Part shown: one piece after another, positions 1 through 7,740 of the stretch
How the letters are laid out: the number at the start of each line of letters is the position of its first letter
How positions within the stretch are numbered: position 1 is the first letter of the stretch
Origin: JAWPMV01 sp038527215
GTDB taxonomy: Bacteria; Bacteroidota; Bacteroidia; J057
DNA: 64,000 nucleotides
Assembly: GCA_038527215.1 (NCBI GenBank)
Contig: JBCBGC010000007.1
Location: 1-64,000, forward strand
Direction: 5' to 3'
Translations under genes and position numbers: made by a program
Notes under the pieces: model-generated
The model's input: only the letters and a program-made list of their open reading frames with translations
The model's database searches: none
What the model was told of the DNA's origin: nothing

Positions 1-29
1 TTTGCAGCTGCTGGCTAGGGGCCTGCCGA

Positions 30-138
30 GGCGGAATTCTTTCCGCCGGATGGCCATGGGCCGCGGATGGTATCCGCGGCAGTGGCGCGATGACCGGCTG
101 GAAGCCAGTGTTACGGGTGGGGGCGGTGGGACACCGCC
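30..138. repeat. cluster of short GC-rich hairpins
   Basis: Four perfect inverted repeats with 3-4 base loops lie in about 110 bases just past the end of the M28 peptidase gene: 30-36/41-47 (GGCGGAA), 61-68/72-79 (CCGCGGAT), 96-99/103-106 (GGCT) and 122-128/132-138 (GGCGGTG). Three of the loops are GGT or GGA. No T-run follows any of them, so they are not classic terminators. They could be REP-like units, a structured RNA or an mRNA-end stabiliser. The pairing is seen directly; the function is unknown. Confidence 0.55.
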
Positions 139-160
139 GCAGCTTGCAGCATCCCTCTTC

Positions 161-1528
161 TCACCGCCTCCTGATCAATCCTCCCGGAAAGACCACGGTG
201 CTTTCGTGCCCGTCTTTACCGACGGCAGCTACGCCGAACAGGTAGTTGTCAATGACAATGCCTTCCAAGGTGAATTCATTCACCTTGCCTACATAGCGGC
301 TGTACTGCCACTGCGGGGCGGTGGTATCCCGCCAGTAGATTTTATAGCCAGCCAGGTTTTTGTCTTCGCTGGCCTCCCAGGCCAGGGTGGTAGAAGGACG
401 TACGGCACCGCCGATCTTTACGTCAGTCGGGGCAGGTGGTGCCCAGGCCAAACCAGCCAGGGAAATGGCGTTGACGGCGGTGAGCTTGGCGCAATAGGGG
501 AAGTTGACGCCCTCGATGACGTCCCCGTAGGCCCGACCATCTTCTACCCGGATGTCCTGGTGCTGGCGGTCGTAATGCTCATGGGTTTCCATGATGCGTA
601 CGCCTGCAAAGCCCACGTCATTGAAGGGGCGATGATGGCCCCCACGACCAAAACGATCCAGGCGATAAATCATCATGGGATTCATTTCGGGCATATAGGT
701 GCGCGTCATCTTGTGGATATAGCGCGCCAGTTGGCGAGAAACGCCGTCCACTTCTCCGCCATAATAGCGACGACGGTTCCGCTCCCCTTCGGTTTCTGTA
801 TAAGGTGTAGGTTCGGAAAAAATGCGAAAGCTCCGGTTGTCGATCACTCCGTCAATGCCTTCAACATTGCCAATCATATCATTGTTGAGGATGCCGATGA
901 TCTCCCAGCCCGCTTTATCGGCCAGTTCAGCCATGTGGCGTCCGCCATACAGGCCTTGTTCCTCTCCGGAAAGACCAGCGTAGACAATAGACACAGGAAA
1001 CTGATATTGGGAAAGGACCCGGGCAGCTTCGATGGTTCCCGCCATGCCCGTGGCATTGTCATTGGCGCCAGGTGCGTCTATTTCGTAGTCGCTGGCCCCG
1101 GAAGCCCGAGAATCAATGTCCCCCGACATGATGACATAGCGGTTGGGATACACCGTACCCCGCTGAATCGCCACCACATTGACGACCCAGGTATCCTTGG
1201 GAATGCGCCAATTCCCCTCATCAGGCACCAGCTTGCGCTGGTAACCTACTTCCAGGCAGCCCTTACAAGCCTCGGAAATCTTCTCAAACTCAGCTTTGAT
1301 CCAGCGTCTGGCCGCTCCGATGCCCCGGGTATCGGAGACCGTATCGGACATGGTATTACGGGTACCAAAATCCACCAGCGTTTGAATATCTTGTTCCAGC
1401 CGCTCGGCAGAAACGTCCTTTACAATATCGTAAATCCGCGGGTCGTAAGCAGCGGGAAGATCCTGAGCATAGATGCGGGGAGCCCATAGGCAGAGGGCTG
1501 CCAGAAGCGTAATAGGGTAGCGAATCAT
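161..1528 (-). CDS. secreted M28-family zinc peptidase with C-terminal fibronectin-like domain
   Basis: 455 residues. A signal peptide of about 21 residues ends before QDLP, so the protein is exported. Residues about 110-360 match the M28 aminopeptidase core: GANDN with metal ligand D157, the SGEEQG motif with E189/E190, NNDMIG with D217, and a His-rich tail (GHHRPF, HEHY) that can supply the last ligand. The first ligand, normally His in a GHxDS-type motif, appears as Asp in GDIDS (D137), which is unusual. Residues about 365-450 look like a fibronectin type III domain. It is the last gene of a minus-strand run, 15 bases after the DUF6702-like gene, and probably trims extracellular or periplasmic peptides. 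The family call is strong; the substrate is unknown. Confidence 0.88.
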   Translation of the reverse strand: MIRYPITLLAALCLWAPRIYAQDLPAAYDPRIYDIVKDVSAERLEQDIQTLVDFGTRNTMSDTVSDTRGIGAARRWIKAEFEKISEACKGCLEVGYQRKLVPDEGNWRIPKDTWVVNVVAIQRGTVYPNRYVIMSGDIDSRASGASDYEIDAPGANDNATGMAGTIEAARVLSQYQFPVSIVYAGLSGEEQGLYGGRHMAELADKAGWEIIGILNNDMIGNVEGIDGVIDNRSFRIFSEPTPYTETEGERNRRRYYGGEVDGVSRQLARYIHKMTRTYMPEMNPMMIYRLDRFGRGGHHRPFNDVGFAGVRIMETHEHYDRQHQDIRVEDGRAYGDVIEGVNFPYCAKLTAVNAISLAGLAWAPPAPTDVKIGGAVRPSTTLAWEASEDKNLAGYKIYWRDTTAPQWQYSRYVGKVNEFTLEGIVIDNYLFGVAAVGKDGHESTVVFPGGLIRRR

Positions 1529-1543
1529 GTGATTTTTTTTCGA

Positions 1544-2047
1544 TTAAAACTCAATGGTCCCCTCGGGAATGGCTTCATTCAGTCGAAGACTTTTGGTGCG
1601 CGTGGCCGTCTTGAGGTGAACGATGTTTTGCTGGCCCTCGCAGGTATCAAAAAGCAGGCGGTTACTGATTTTCACTTTTTGTGGCGTGTCGATTTCTGCA
1701 CTTTCCAGATAGCACCAGATCGCCTCTCCTTCCATTTCTTTGCCGAGAAACGTCCATTCCAGGGCTTCTCCGTTCAACTCGATCTTCAGGTAACGACGGA
1801 TATACTGGTCCACATAGGATTCCGCTTCAGGGCTTTCCTTTTCCAGGCCCAAATACAAGCCTTTATGTCCGCGATCTTCCAGGGCCAGCTCCAAATCCTC
1901 CACAAACATGCGCATGGAGATCTCCAGGCGTCCAGATTGGGCGTTATGCTGAATCTCGGACACGCTCACATAAAAGGGATGGGTGGCCGAGCCCGTTACC
2001 AAGAGGGTAGAAAAGGCCATCAGGGCCAACCAAAACACTTTTTTCAT
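1544..2047 (-). CDS. DUF6702-like exported protein
   Basis: 167 residues with an N-terminal signal peptide (about 1-21) followed by HPFYVSVSEI. The opening HPFYxS followed by a beta-rich body with acidic and aromatic residues resembles the DUF6702 family, which in Bacteroidota often sits beside secreted metallopeptidases. Function is not established. Here it lies between the M19 dipeptidase (42 bases upstream) and the M28 peptidase (15 bases downstream), which fits that association and suggests an accessory role in extracytoplasmic peptide processing. No catalytic motif is visible. The family assignment comes from pattern recognition and is moderately sure. Confidence 0.7.
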   Translation of the reverse strand: MKKVFWLALMAFSTLLVTGSATHPFYVSVSEIQHNAQSGRLEISMRMFVEDLELALEDRGHKGLYLGLEKESPEAESYVDQYIRRYLKIELNGEALEWTFLGKEMEGEAIWCYLESAEIDTPQKVKISNRLLFDTCEGQQNIVHLKTATRTKSLRLNEAIPEGTIEF

Positions 2048-2089
2048 CCTGCTATCTTTTTTATTTCAACGGCAAGCCTGGCTGAATAT

Positions 2090-3334
2090 TTAAGCTTCCT
2101 GCGCGATTTGCTGGACTTTGGACCAAACCCGCCAGACGTTCTTATAACAGATTTTCTCAATGTCCTCCGCCGAATAGCCCCGTTTCAACAATTCTTTGAT
2201 GAGATTGGGGTAATCAGAAACATCCTTCAGGCCAACCGGAAGGGAATCCCCTACTCCATCGAAATCAGACCCGAAGCCGACATGGTCTACTCCCACCAGC
2301 TTGATTACGTGTTCAATATGATCCGCCACCACTTTTACATCAGAATAGTTGTCGCCATGCTCTTTCCGATAGGCCTCTACATACGCCTGAAAAGCGGAAT
2401 CTCTGCGGGACACATTATTGGCTTCCATCCAGGCCCGCATATCGGCGCGCATTTTGTCGCCTTTGGACCGGGAAACACTGTCGATGAAAGTAGAGCCAAA
2501 ATTGATTTGAATGACCCCGCCGTTCTCGGCCAGGCGTTTGATCATGTCATCATTCATATTCCGCTCAAAGCCCGGCGTGAAGGCCCGACAGGAAGAATGC
2601 GAAGCAATGGCAGGAGCCTGGGTGATTTCCATGGTTTGATAAAAGGCATCATCGGATACGTGAGAAATGTCCACCATGATGCCTACCCGATTCATTTCTT
2701 TGACCACTTCTCTCCCAAAAGGACTTAAGCCTTTCCAGGTTCGGGTGGTATCATAAGAGGAATCACAAATGAGGTTATCCTTGCCATGCGTCAAGGTAAT
2801 GTAGCGTACGCCCCGAGCCTGAAAATGCGCGACATTGGCCAGGTCGTCCTCAATTGGCGAGCCATTTTCCATGCCCATCGGCAAGGCCAGTTTGCCCTCG
2901 GCAACCAGGGCTTCCACCTCGGCCGGGGAAGTGGCAATCCCGAATTTTTCGGGATGCTGGCCCACGATGCGTTCCACAATATCAATCAGACTATCCGCCT
3001 CCAGTTTGGACCGGCCCCGGATTTCCTGATAGCGGGCGGGCACATAGATAGACATAAAAGGTGCATCCAGCCCCCCGGCTTTGGCCCGTGCATAATCAAA
3101 ATCGCCCCCTTCGGTGCTCTCGGCTATGTCCAGGTATTCTTTTTCCAGCTGGAAGTTTTTTACCCGCATCCGATAAGGCAAATCTACATGGCCATCTGTA
3201 ATGATGTAGGCATGGGCCAGGCTGTCGGCTAATTGGGTGAGTTCTTCATCAGACATCACCTTAGCGGTGGGTTTACAGGTCCAAAGACCAGCTAGTAAGA
3301 TAGCCATCAGACCCGTCAAGATAATTCGTAGCAT
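2090..3334 (-). CDS. membrane dipeptidase, peptidase family M19, lipoprotein
   Basis: 414 residues. The N-terminus ends in a lipobox with lipidation Cys20 (LWTC), so it is probably a lipoprotein. The zinc amidohydrolase fold of renal-type dipeptidases is clear: DGHVDLPY supplies H49 and D51, GMENGS supplies the bridging Glu, SHSSCRA the later His region, and GSDFDGV the C-terminal Asp. Such enzymes cleave dipeptides, including D-amino-acid-containing ones. It lies 21 bases after the hydroxyproline-type enzyme gene and 42 bases before the DUF6702-like gene, consistent with an operon for peptide breakdown. Start chosen at ATG because the lipoprotein signal follows directly. Confidence 0.93.
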   Translation of the reverse strand: MLRIILTGLMAILLAGLWTCKPTAKVMSDEELTQLADSLAHAYIITDGHVDLPYRMRVKNFQLEKEYLDIAESTEGGDFDYARAKAGGLDAPFMSIYVPARYQEIRGRSKLEADSLIDIVERIVGQHPEKFGIATSPAEVEALVAEGKLALPMGMENGSPIEDDLANVAHFQARGVRYITLTHGKDNLICDSSYDTTRTWKGLSPFGREVVKEMNRVGIMVDISHVSDDAFYQTMEITQAPAIASHSSCRAFTPGFERNMNDDMIKRLAENGGVIQINFGSTFIDSVSRSKGDKMRADMRAWMEANNVSRRDSAFQAYVEAYRKEHGDNYSDVKVVADHIEHVIKLVGVDHVGFGSDFDGVGDSLPVGLKDVSDYPNLIKELLKRGYSAEDIEKICYKNVWRVWSKVQQIAQEA

Positions 3335-3355
3335 AGTAGTGGTATTAGAACAAGC

Positions 3356-4402
3356 TCATCGCAACATGAAACCGTGCCTAAGGGGATCCGATGGGTCCAG
3401 GTAAAAACGGTGTTTCCCGGTGATGTATGCCCTTCCTTCCACCTGTGGGATCACTGCTTCATGCTTACCAAAGGTACAAGTTTTAAGTACACTGGCCTGA
3501 AATTGGCTGCCTATAATGCTCTCAATGGACATTTTTTCTGCCAACTGTATTTCTTTTCGGGCAAAATGAATCGCCATACGTCCGCTTACGCCGGTCCCGG
3601 TAGGACATCGGTCTACTTCTCCCTCCGCAAAAATGCAGACATTCCGGTTATCGGCAGTGCTGCCCTCCTCTACTGCTCCGATGAATATAGTCCCATAAAG
3701 AAAGCTAAGATCATCCTCAAAAGGATGCTGGATCAGCGTACTGTTTTCCATCACGGCCCGCTTGATAGCCATGCCCTGATGGATAATCTCCCGGACGTTC
3801 TCCGCGGCCAACGACAAGCCTATTTCCTCTGCTTGTACATAGGCATAAAAGGCCCCTCCATAAGCTAAATCATAGCGCACTTTTCCCAGTTTGGCGACCT
3901 GCACTTCCTGGTCCAGGCCCAGCACAAAGGAAGGGACATTGTGAAAATAAACATGGTCTACCTGCTCCCCCTTCAACACCGCGAAAGCGGTAACCAGTCC
4001 GGCCGGGGTGTCAATCAACACCCGGGTTTCCGGGCTTTTTTTCTCCACCAAGCCCGTTTCCACCGCCAGGGTAGTCAAGGCGATGATGGCGTGGCCACAC
4101 ATGGTACTGTAGCCTTCGTTGTGTAAAAAAAAGGTCCCAAAATCTGCCTCAGCGGAGACTGGCGGCGTAAGCAAGCAGCCATACATATCCGCATGGCCTC
4201 GCGGTTCCCACATGAGGGCAGTCCTGAGGTGATCCCAATGTTGGCGAACGTAATTCCGGTAATCAAGGATATGCGCCCCTTCGAGCGGAGGGAAGCCACC
4301 AAGTATGACCCGTAAAGGTTCACCTTCGGTATGCATGTCTACCGTTTCGATCTGTCGCCAGTCAGTAGGAGGCTGCCAGGCTTGTAAAGAGGAAAAATCC
4401 AT
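3356..4402 (-). CDS. proline racemase family; probable trans-3-hydroxy-L-proline dehydratase
   Basis: 348 residues, the whole length of the proline racemase fold. The first catalytic Cys is C102 in MCGHA. At the second site, where racemases and 4-hydroxyproline epimerases have Cys in PCGTG, this protein has DRCPTGTG with T268 in the catalytic position. A Cys/Thr pair is the known signature of trans-3-hydroxy-L-proline dehydratase, which removes water to give delta-1-pyrroline-2-carboxylate. TVDMHTEGEP near the N-terminus is the usual family start. It sits between a VanZ-like gene and an M19 dipeptidase, so collagen- or peptide-derived hydroxyproline is a plausible source. Family is sure; exact substrate is inferred from the Thr. 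Confidence 0.85.
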   Translation of the reverse strand: MDFSSLQAWQPPTDWRQIETVDMHTEGEPLRVILGGFPPLEGAHILDYRNYVRQHWDHLRTALMWEPRGHADMYGCLLTPPVSAEADFGTFFLHNEGYSTMCGHAIIALTTLAVETGLVEKKSPETRVLIDTPAGLVTAFAVLKGEQVDHVYFHNVPSFVLGLDQEVQVAKLGKVRYDLAYGGAFYAYVQAEEIGLSLAAENVREIIHQGMAIKRAVMENSTLIQHPFEDDLSFLYGTIFIGAVEEGSTADNRNVCIFAEGEVDRCPTGTGVSGRMAIHFARKEIQLAEKMSIESIIGSQFQASVLKTCTFGKHEAVIPQVEGRAYITGKHRFYLDPSDPLRHGFMLR

Positions 4403-4407
4403 GTGTA

Positions 4408-4920
4408 TTATTCGGCTTGTTGGGGTGAGAGCGTTGGAGCCAATCCTATTTTCCTCTCAAGGAAAAAATAGATTTGGGCTCCTATCCACAAGCCGATAAT
4501 ATTAAGGATGACGTCATCAATATCAAAATTCCCTACGCCTAGTCCGTATTGGAACAATTCAACTCCCAGGCATAGGGCCGCAAACCAAAGTAATCTCCGA
4601 GGCTTCAAATCGGGCCACTTCCCCCAGAATGGGATCAGAAAGCCCAGGGGAATAAACAGAGCGATGTTGCCGAATAGATTGATGATGGCTTCCTTGAGAT
4701 CACCGGGATTGATGGGGTTTATGAGATCTTTTCCATAAGCGATGATGGTATCGAAGGGAATCAGGTGAACATGAAAGCCTCCTTCATACCTACCCAGTCG
4801 ATCAATATGGCTCAAATATCCTCCAGGATATAAGAACAACAGCCAAATAGAAATCAACAGATAGGGAATGGCCAGTCCGTTAAAGACCTTTTTCCAGATA
4901 TGTGAACGGGATGATTTCAT
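4408..4920 (-). CDS. VanZ-like membrane protein
   Basis: About 170 residues from the ATG at 4920, which gives a short basic N-terminus before the first membrane helix. An upstream in-frame ATG at 4989 would add 23 residues. Four hydrophobic segments are visible, with the VanZ signatures INLFGNIALFIPLGF and ELFQYGLGVGNFDIDDVILN; the Asp-rich DIDD stretch is typical. VanZ-family proteins are small membrane proteins of uncertain biochemical role, the founder giving low-level teicoplanin resistance. It ends 5 bases before the hydroxyproline-type enzyme gene and is probably first in that operon, just after a terminator that closes the preceding polysaccharide operon. Confidence 0.85.
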   Translation of the reverse strand: MKSSRSHIWKKVFNGLAIPYLLISIWLLFLYPGGYLSHIDRLGRYEGGFHVHLIPFDTIIAYGKDLINPINPGDLKEAIINLFGNIALFIPLGFLIPFWGKWPDLKPRRLLWFAALCLGVELFQYGLGVGNFDIDDVILNIIGLWIGAQIYFFLERKIGLAPTLSPQQAE

Positions 4921-4999
4921 GTGGTAAGCGGTAGGCACCCTGACAAAAACGAGGGAAGCAAGGGAATTTTTCCAATTCCTCCAAATCATCTTTTACCTG

Positions 5000-5032
5000 A
5001 AAAAAATGTCCCCCAGGAAAGCAAGGGGGACA
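5000..5032 (-). terminator. intrinsic terminator of the GT26/acetyltransferase/sugar transferase operon
   Basis: On the minus strand a perfect 8-bp stem (5007-5014 with 5025-5032, TGTCCCCC type) is followed by seven T residues. It lies about 40 bases after the GT26 gene stop and before the VanZ gene, separating two minus-strand operons. Confidence 0.85.
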
Positions 5033-5073
5033 GGCGTAGATCAGAAAGTTTATAGTCAGTAAGTTATAGCTGG

Positions 5074-5835
5074 TTAACTGGAGATCGCTTTTTCTCCAGG
5101 ACCATTGGGCCCCAATTTGAGCATAAGGCTGATGAGTTTAAAGGCGGCCTGGTAACGCGGGATATACTGCTTGGGATTGTCCAGACAGCGCATGAGCCAG
5201 CCGAGAAACAAACGGTCCGCCCACATGGGAATGCGGGTTTGTTGCCCGGTCATGAAAGCAATGGCCGCTCCTGTGCAGATGATGGTAGGTTTATAGGACA
5301 AATGGGCTTTGAGGTAGGCCCCGATTTTTTCCTGAATACCACCCCCCAGGTTGATCAGGATGTAAGCCGGTTTTTTCTCCTCGATATCCGCCAGTAACAC
5401 CTGATCAATCAATGCCTCTCCTTTGGGGTACATAGGTGCATTATAAGAAAGCTGATATCCCACTTTTTCAAATCCGCGCTGCCGGAGGTAAGTGATATTT
5501 GCATCTTCATGCTTAGGCGTGGGATTGACCAGATAAACACTTTCCTGCTTCACTTTTTCATCCGCCAAAAAAGCCACGATGAATTTCAGCCCGGAAATGC
5601 GAGCGAGTTTGGGCCGGTGCAGCAAATTCCATAGCAGCACCATATACCCACTATCCGGGATAGCCACATCACTCGCTTTGAGTGCATTATAATAGTACTT
5701 ATCCCCCATGATGGTAACCAGCCCCGGTGCTGCAGGAACCACCAGCAAGCCTCCTTTTCTTAAGCGATCTATGGCAGTATAAACGTCCTGGCTGTGAAAA
5801 TCTATGCCCAGGACTTTGGTATCAGTAAAATTCAT
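5074..5835 (-). CDS. WecG/TagA/CpsF family (GT26) glycosyltransferase, divergent
   Basis: 253 residues, the usual length for GT26 enzymes, which add the second sugar to a polyprenyl-linked precursor at the inner face of the membrane. The fold is recognisable from the N-terminal VLGIDFHSQ strand, the IPDSGYM segment (place of the usual PDG acceptor-site motif) and the C-terminal Arg/aromatic-rich helix. The usual G-x-PKQE-x-W motif is changed to GGGIQEKIG, so it differs from the paralogue at 37990-38805. It is third in a minus operon after a sugar-1-phosphate transferase and an acetyltransferase, 14 bases downstream of the latter. Probably an exopolysaccharide assembly enzyme; activity of the altered site is unproven. 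Confidence 0.8.
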   Translation of the reverse strand: MNFTDTKVLGIDFHSQDVYTAIDRLRKGGLLVVPAAPGLVTIMGDKYYYNALKASDVAIPDSGYMVLLWNLLHRPKLARISGLKFIVAFLADEKVKQESVYLVNPTPKHEDANITYLRQRGFEKVGYQLSYNAPMYPKGEALIDQVLLADIEEKKPAYILINLGGGIQEKIGAYLKAHLSYKPTIICTGAAIAFMTGQQTRIPMWADRLFLGWLMRCLDNPKQYIPRYQAAFKLISLMLKLGPNGPGEKAISS

Positions 5836-5849
5836 CTTGTTTGCATTCC

Positions 5850-6452
5850 TTAAGATTGAACATTTGCCAGACTGGCCTTCGGAAGGGGTGCTCCCTCTGG
5901 CTTCCGGTCTTTTATGACCCGGGCAGGACTGCCTATGCAGATTTTGCCTGCGGGTAAATCGTGTAAAACAGAACTTCTGGCTCCTACCACCGTGCCTGCT
6001 CCAATCCGGAGGCCGGGCGCCACGAACACGTCCGTAGCCAACCAGGCTTCCTCTTCGATGATGATGGGCTGGGCATAAATGCCGAAAGCAGTATCCAGAT
6101 AATCGTGGGAGCCGGTGCAGATATAAGAGCGTTGCGAGACTACGGCATTCGCTCCGATAGTGATCTGCCCCAGACTGTACAGAACGACCTCATCTCCAAT
6201 CCAGCTATCTTCGCCGATTTCGACTTTCCAGGGATAGGTGATGGAACAGGAAGGTCGTAGCAAGACGCCTTTGCCAACTTTGGCCCCAAAGCTTCTTAGC
6301 AGGAAGCGTCGCCAGCCGTACATAAACTGTGGTGAAGGCTTGAACAGGAAAAAATGGACCAGCCACCAAAGTTGTACAATCACAGCTGAACGTCCCCTGA
6401 ATCCTTCCGGCAAGGTGAAATCTCTTAATCTCTGATAGGGTCTAGTAGGCAT
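5850..6452 (-). CDS. WcaF-like left-handed beta-helix acetyltransferase
   Basis: 200 residues. Hexapeptide-repeat left-handed beta-helix acyltransferase: isoleucine/valine-rich turns from about residue 70 (VEIGEDSWIGD, ITIGANAVVS) to GSPARVIKDR at about 180. The CTGSHDY segment holds the catalytic His, as in colanic-acid acetyltransferase WcaF and related sugar O-acetyltransferases. The N-terminus, with WWLVHFFLF and MYGWRR, matches the WcaF subgroup. It overlaps the upstream sugar transferase gene by 11 bases, indicating translational coupling. Likely role: acetylation of a sugar in the exopolysaccharide repeat, in the cytoplasm, with acetyl-CoA as donor. Confidence 0.85.
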   Translation of the reverse strand: MPTRPYQRLRDFTLPEGFRGRSAVIVQLWWLVHFFLFKPSPQFMYGWRRFLLRSFGAKVGKGVLLRPSCSITYPWKVEIGEDSWIGDEVVLYSLGQITIGANAVVSQRSYICTGSHDYLDTAFGIYAQPIIIEEEAWLATDVFVAPGLRIGAGTVVGARSSVLHDLPAGKICIGSPARVIKDRKPEGAPLPKASLANVQS

Positions 6453-7110
6453 TGTCTTCTCCCTTTAGCATATTCATGACCGTCTGATAGACAATTTTGA
6501 TGTCGAGCCAGGGGTTCCAGTGCCGGATGTACCAGAGGTCATATTCTACCCGGTCCTGGATGGAATTCCCACTGGAGATCTCTCCCCGATACCCGTTTAC
6601 CTGGGCGTGTCCGGTAATGCCAGGAGTTACTACCTGGCGGTCCTCAAATCGATGGACGATCTTTTTAAAGTCCTCGGTGTGTTTCACCATCATGGGACGA
6701 GGCCCTACCACGGACATTTCTCCTAACAGCACATTGATAAACTGTGGCAGTTCATCCAGGCTGGTCTTTCTGAGAAAAGCGCCAATGGGGGTGATGCGGG
6801 TATCTCCCTTGGTGGCTTGACGAGATTCGTCGTCATTGTTGGTCCGCATGGTGCGGAACTTATAGCATAAAAACTGCTTATCATCTTTCCCCGTCCGGTA
6901 TTGGCGGAAGAATACCGGACCTTTGGAATCCAGCTTAATAAGTCCACCGATGATCACATAAACGAAAGGGAATACCAGGACCAAAAAGGCCAGCGAAAAG
7001 CCTATATCCGCAAATCGTTTGATCCAGCGGTTTTCCACAAAAATGAACGGACTGATTAAATCTGGATAAGCGTAGGAATCTGTTGTGAGTGTTGTTTGTG
7101 ACAATGGCAT
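6442..7110 (-). CDS. sugar-1-phosphate polyprenyl transferase, short form
   Basis: 222 residues. Only the catalytic domain of the bacterial sugar transferase (PGT) family is present: one hydrophobic segment (about 34-55) followed by CYKFRTM, SLDELPQF, MSVVGPRP and TPGITGHAQVNGYRG. Such enzymes move a sugar-1-phosphate from a nucleotide sugar to undecaprenyl phosphate, starting polysaccharide repeat synthesis. It lacks the four-helix N-terminal domain and Rossmann segment of the WcaJ-type protein at 38818-40200, whose C-terminal half it resembles closely. First gene of the minus operon facing the divergent control region; its own promoter candidate lies about 410 bases upstream, leaving a long leader. 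Confidence 0.9.
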   Translation of the reverse strand: MPLSQTTLTTDSYAYPDLISPFIFVENRWIKRFADIGFSLAFLVLVFPFVYVIIGGLIKLDSKGPVFFRQYRTGKDDKQFLCYKFRTMRTNNDDESRQATKGDTRITPIGAFLRKTSLDELPQFINVLLGEMSVVGPRPMMVKHTEDFKKIVHRFEDRQVVTPGITGHAQVNGYRGEISSGNSIQDRVEYDLWYIRHWNPWLDIKIVYQTVMNMLKGEDNAY

Positions 7111-7279
7111 ATTCTCCTAAGAATAGCGGGGTAAAACTTGAAAAAGGATCAGATAAAAGATGAGCAAAGCGACAAGCATTGGATCAGGCTACATTTTTAT
7201 GTCATTTTATCACAGCATAATATCCTCCTACCCCTCCACCAGATGGAACCGATGGATGGTAAACAAAATCCTCCCAGCC

Positions 7280-7301
7280 TGATAAATCATGATTTATCAG
7301 A
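7280..7301. promoter_or_regulatory. perfect 22-bp palindrome, operator candidate
   Basis: CTGATAAATCA followed by its exact reverse complement, with no central gap. It lies in the leader of the minus operon, 170 bases before the sugar transferase start. A perfect even-numbered palindrome suits a homodimeric DNA-binding regulator. No T-run follows in either direction, so a terminator is unlikely. Confidence 0.5.
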
Positions 7302-7398
7302 TGAAGGGAAAATGAAGACTAAGTAGCCCTGCTTCCCAGGGGTCAGGAAGATTCAAATAGTATTAAATGGAATAAATATGTCTCAAGCAGTTCCTAGG

Positions 7399-7428
7399 GT
7401 ACAAAAAGCGGATTTCCGCCGGTTGTAC
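7399..7428. promoter_or_regulatory. nested inverted repeat
   Basis: Outer arms GTACAA (7399-7404) and TTGTAC (7423-7428) enclose inner arms GCGGA (7408-7412) and TCCGC (7415-7419). As DNA it could be an operator; in the minus transcript it would fold as an interrupted stem-loop in the long leader. Function is inferred only from position. Confidence 0.4.
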
Positions 7429-7516
7429 GGGCGCGTTTTCATATGGTCGCAAAGTAGGAATAGTGTAGAAAAATGGCTTCAGAGGCTCTGAGGATGTATT
7501 TTCTCCGAAGTCAAGA

Positions 7517-7546
7517 CAAATCTAAGGAAAGATCATATAATGTCAA
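7517..7546 (-). promoter_or_regulatory. promoter candidate for the minus polysaccharide operon
   Basis: On the minus strand TTG (7546-7544) is separated by 19 bases from TAGATTTG (7524-7517), an exact match to the Bacteroidota TTG/TAnnTTTG pattern. Transcription would start near 7513, leaving about 400 untranslated bases before the sugar transferase start. Confidence 0.5.
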
Positions 7547-7710
7547 GTCCTTCCATACATTTTTTTTAACCAAACGGGCGTTTTTTTTCGCAAATCGAAA
7601 TTTTCCCCCACATATTTCAAAATATATTAAGAAATTGGGAACCAAATCCAGTATTTCTTCGTTCCAGAGATTGGTTTCCTAAAATTTCTTACGTTTTTTT
7701 TCAAATTCCC

Positions 7711-7740
7711 TTGGCAATGAACAACTGATTGCATTATTTG
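7711..7740 (+). promoter_or_regulatory. promoter candidate for the plus polysaccharide operon
   Basis: TTG (7711-7713), 19 bases, then ATTATTTG (7733-7740), which matches the TAnnTTTG box except in its first two bases. The start would lie near 7745, about 80 bases before the wza-like gene. The spacing is right but the downstream box is imperfect. Confidence 0.35.

Noticed and set aside
2..1489. 495-codon plus-strand open frame opposite the M28 peptidase gene
   Set aside because: It runs antisense to a gene with clear catalytic motifs and a signal peptide, and its own translation has no recognisable features.
1529..2728. 399-codon plus-strand open frame
   Set aside because: It crosses the antisense of the DUF6702-like gene and half of the M19 gene, and has no family pattern.
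7138..7682. Two short plus-strand frames in the divergent control region
   Set aside because: Low-complexity composition, no signal or family features, and they overlap promoter and palindrome elements.
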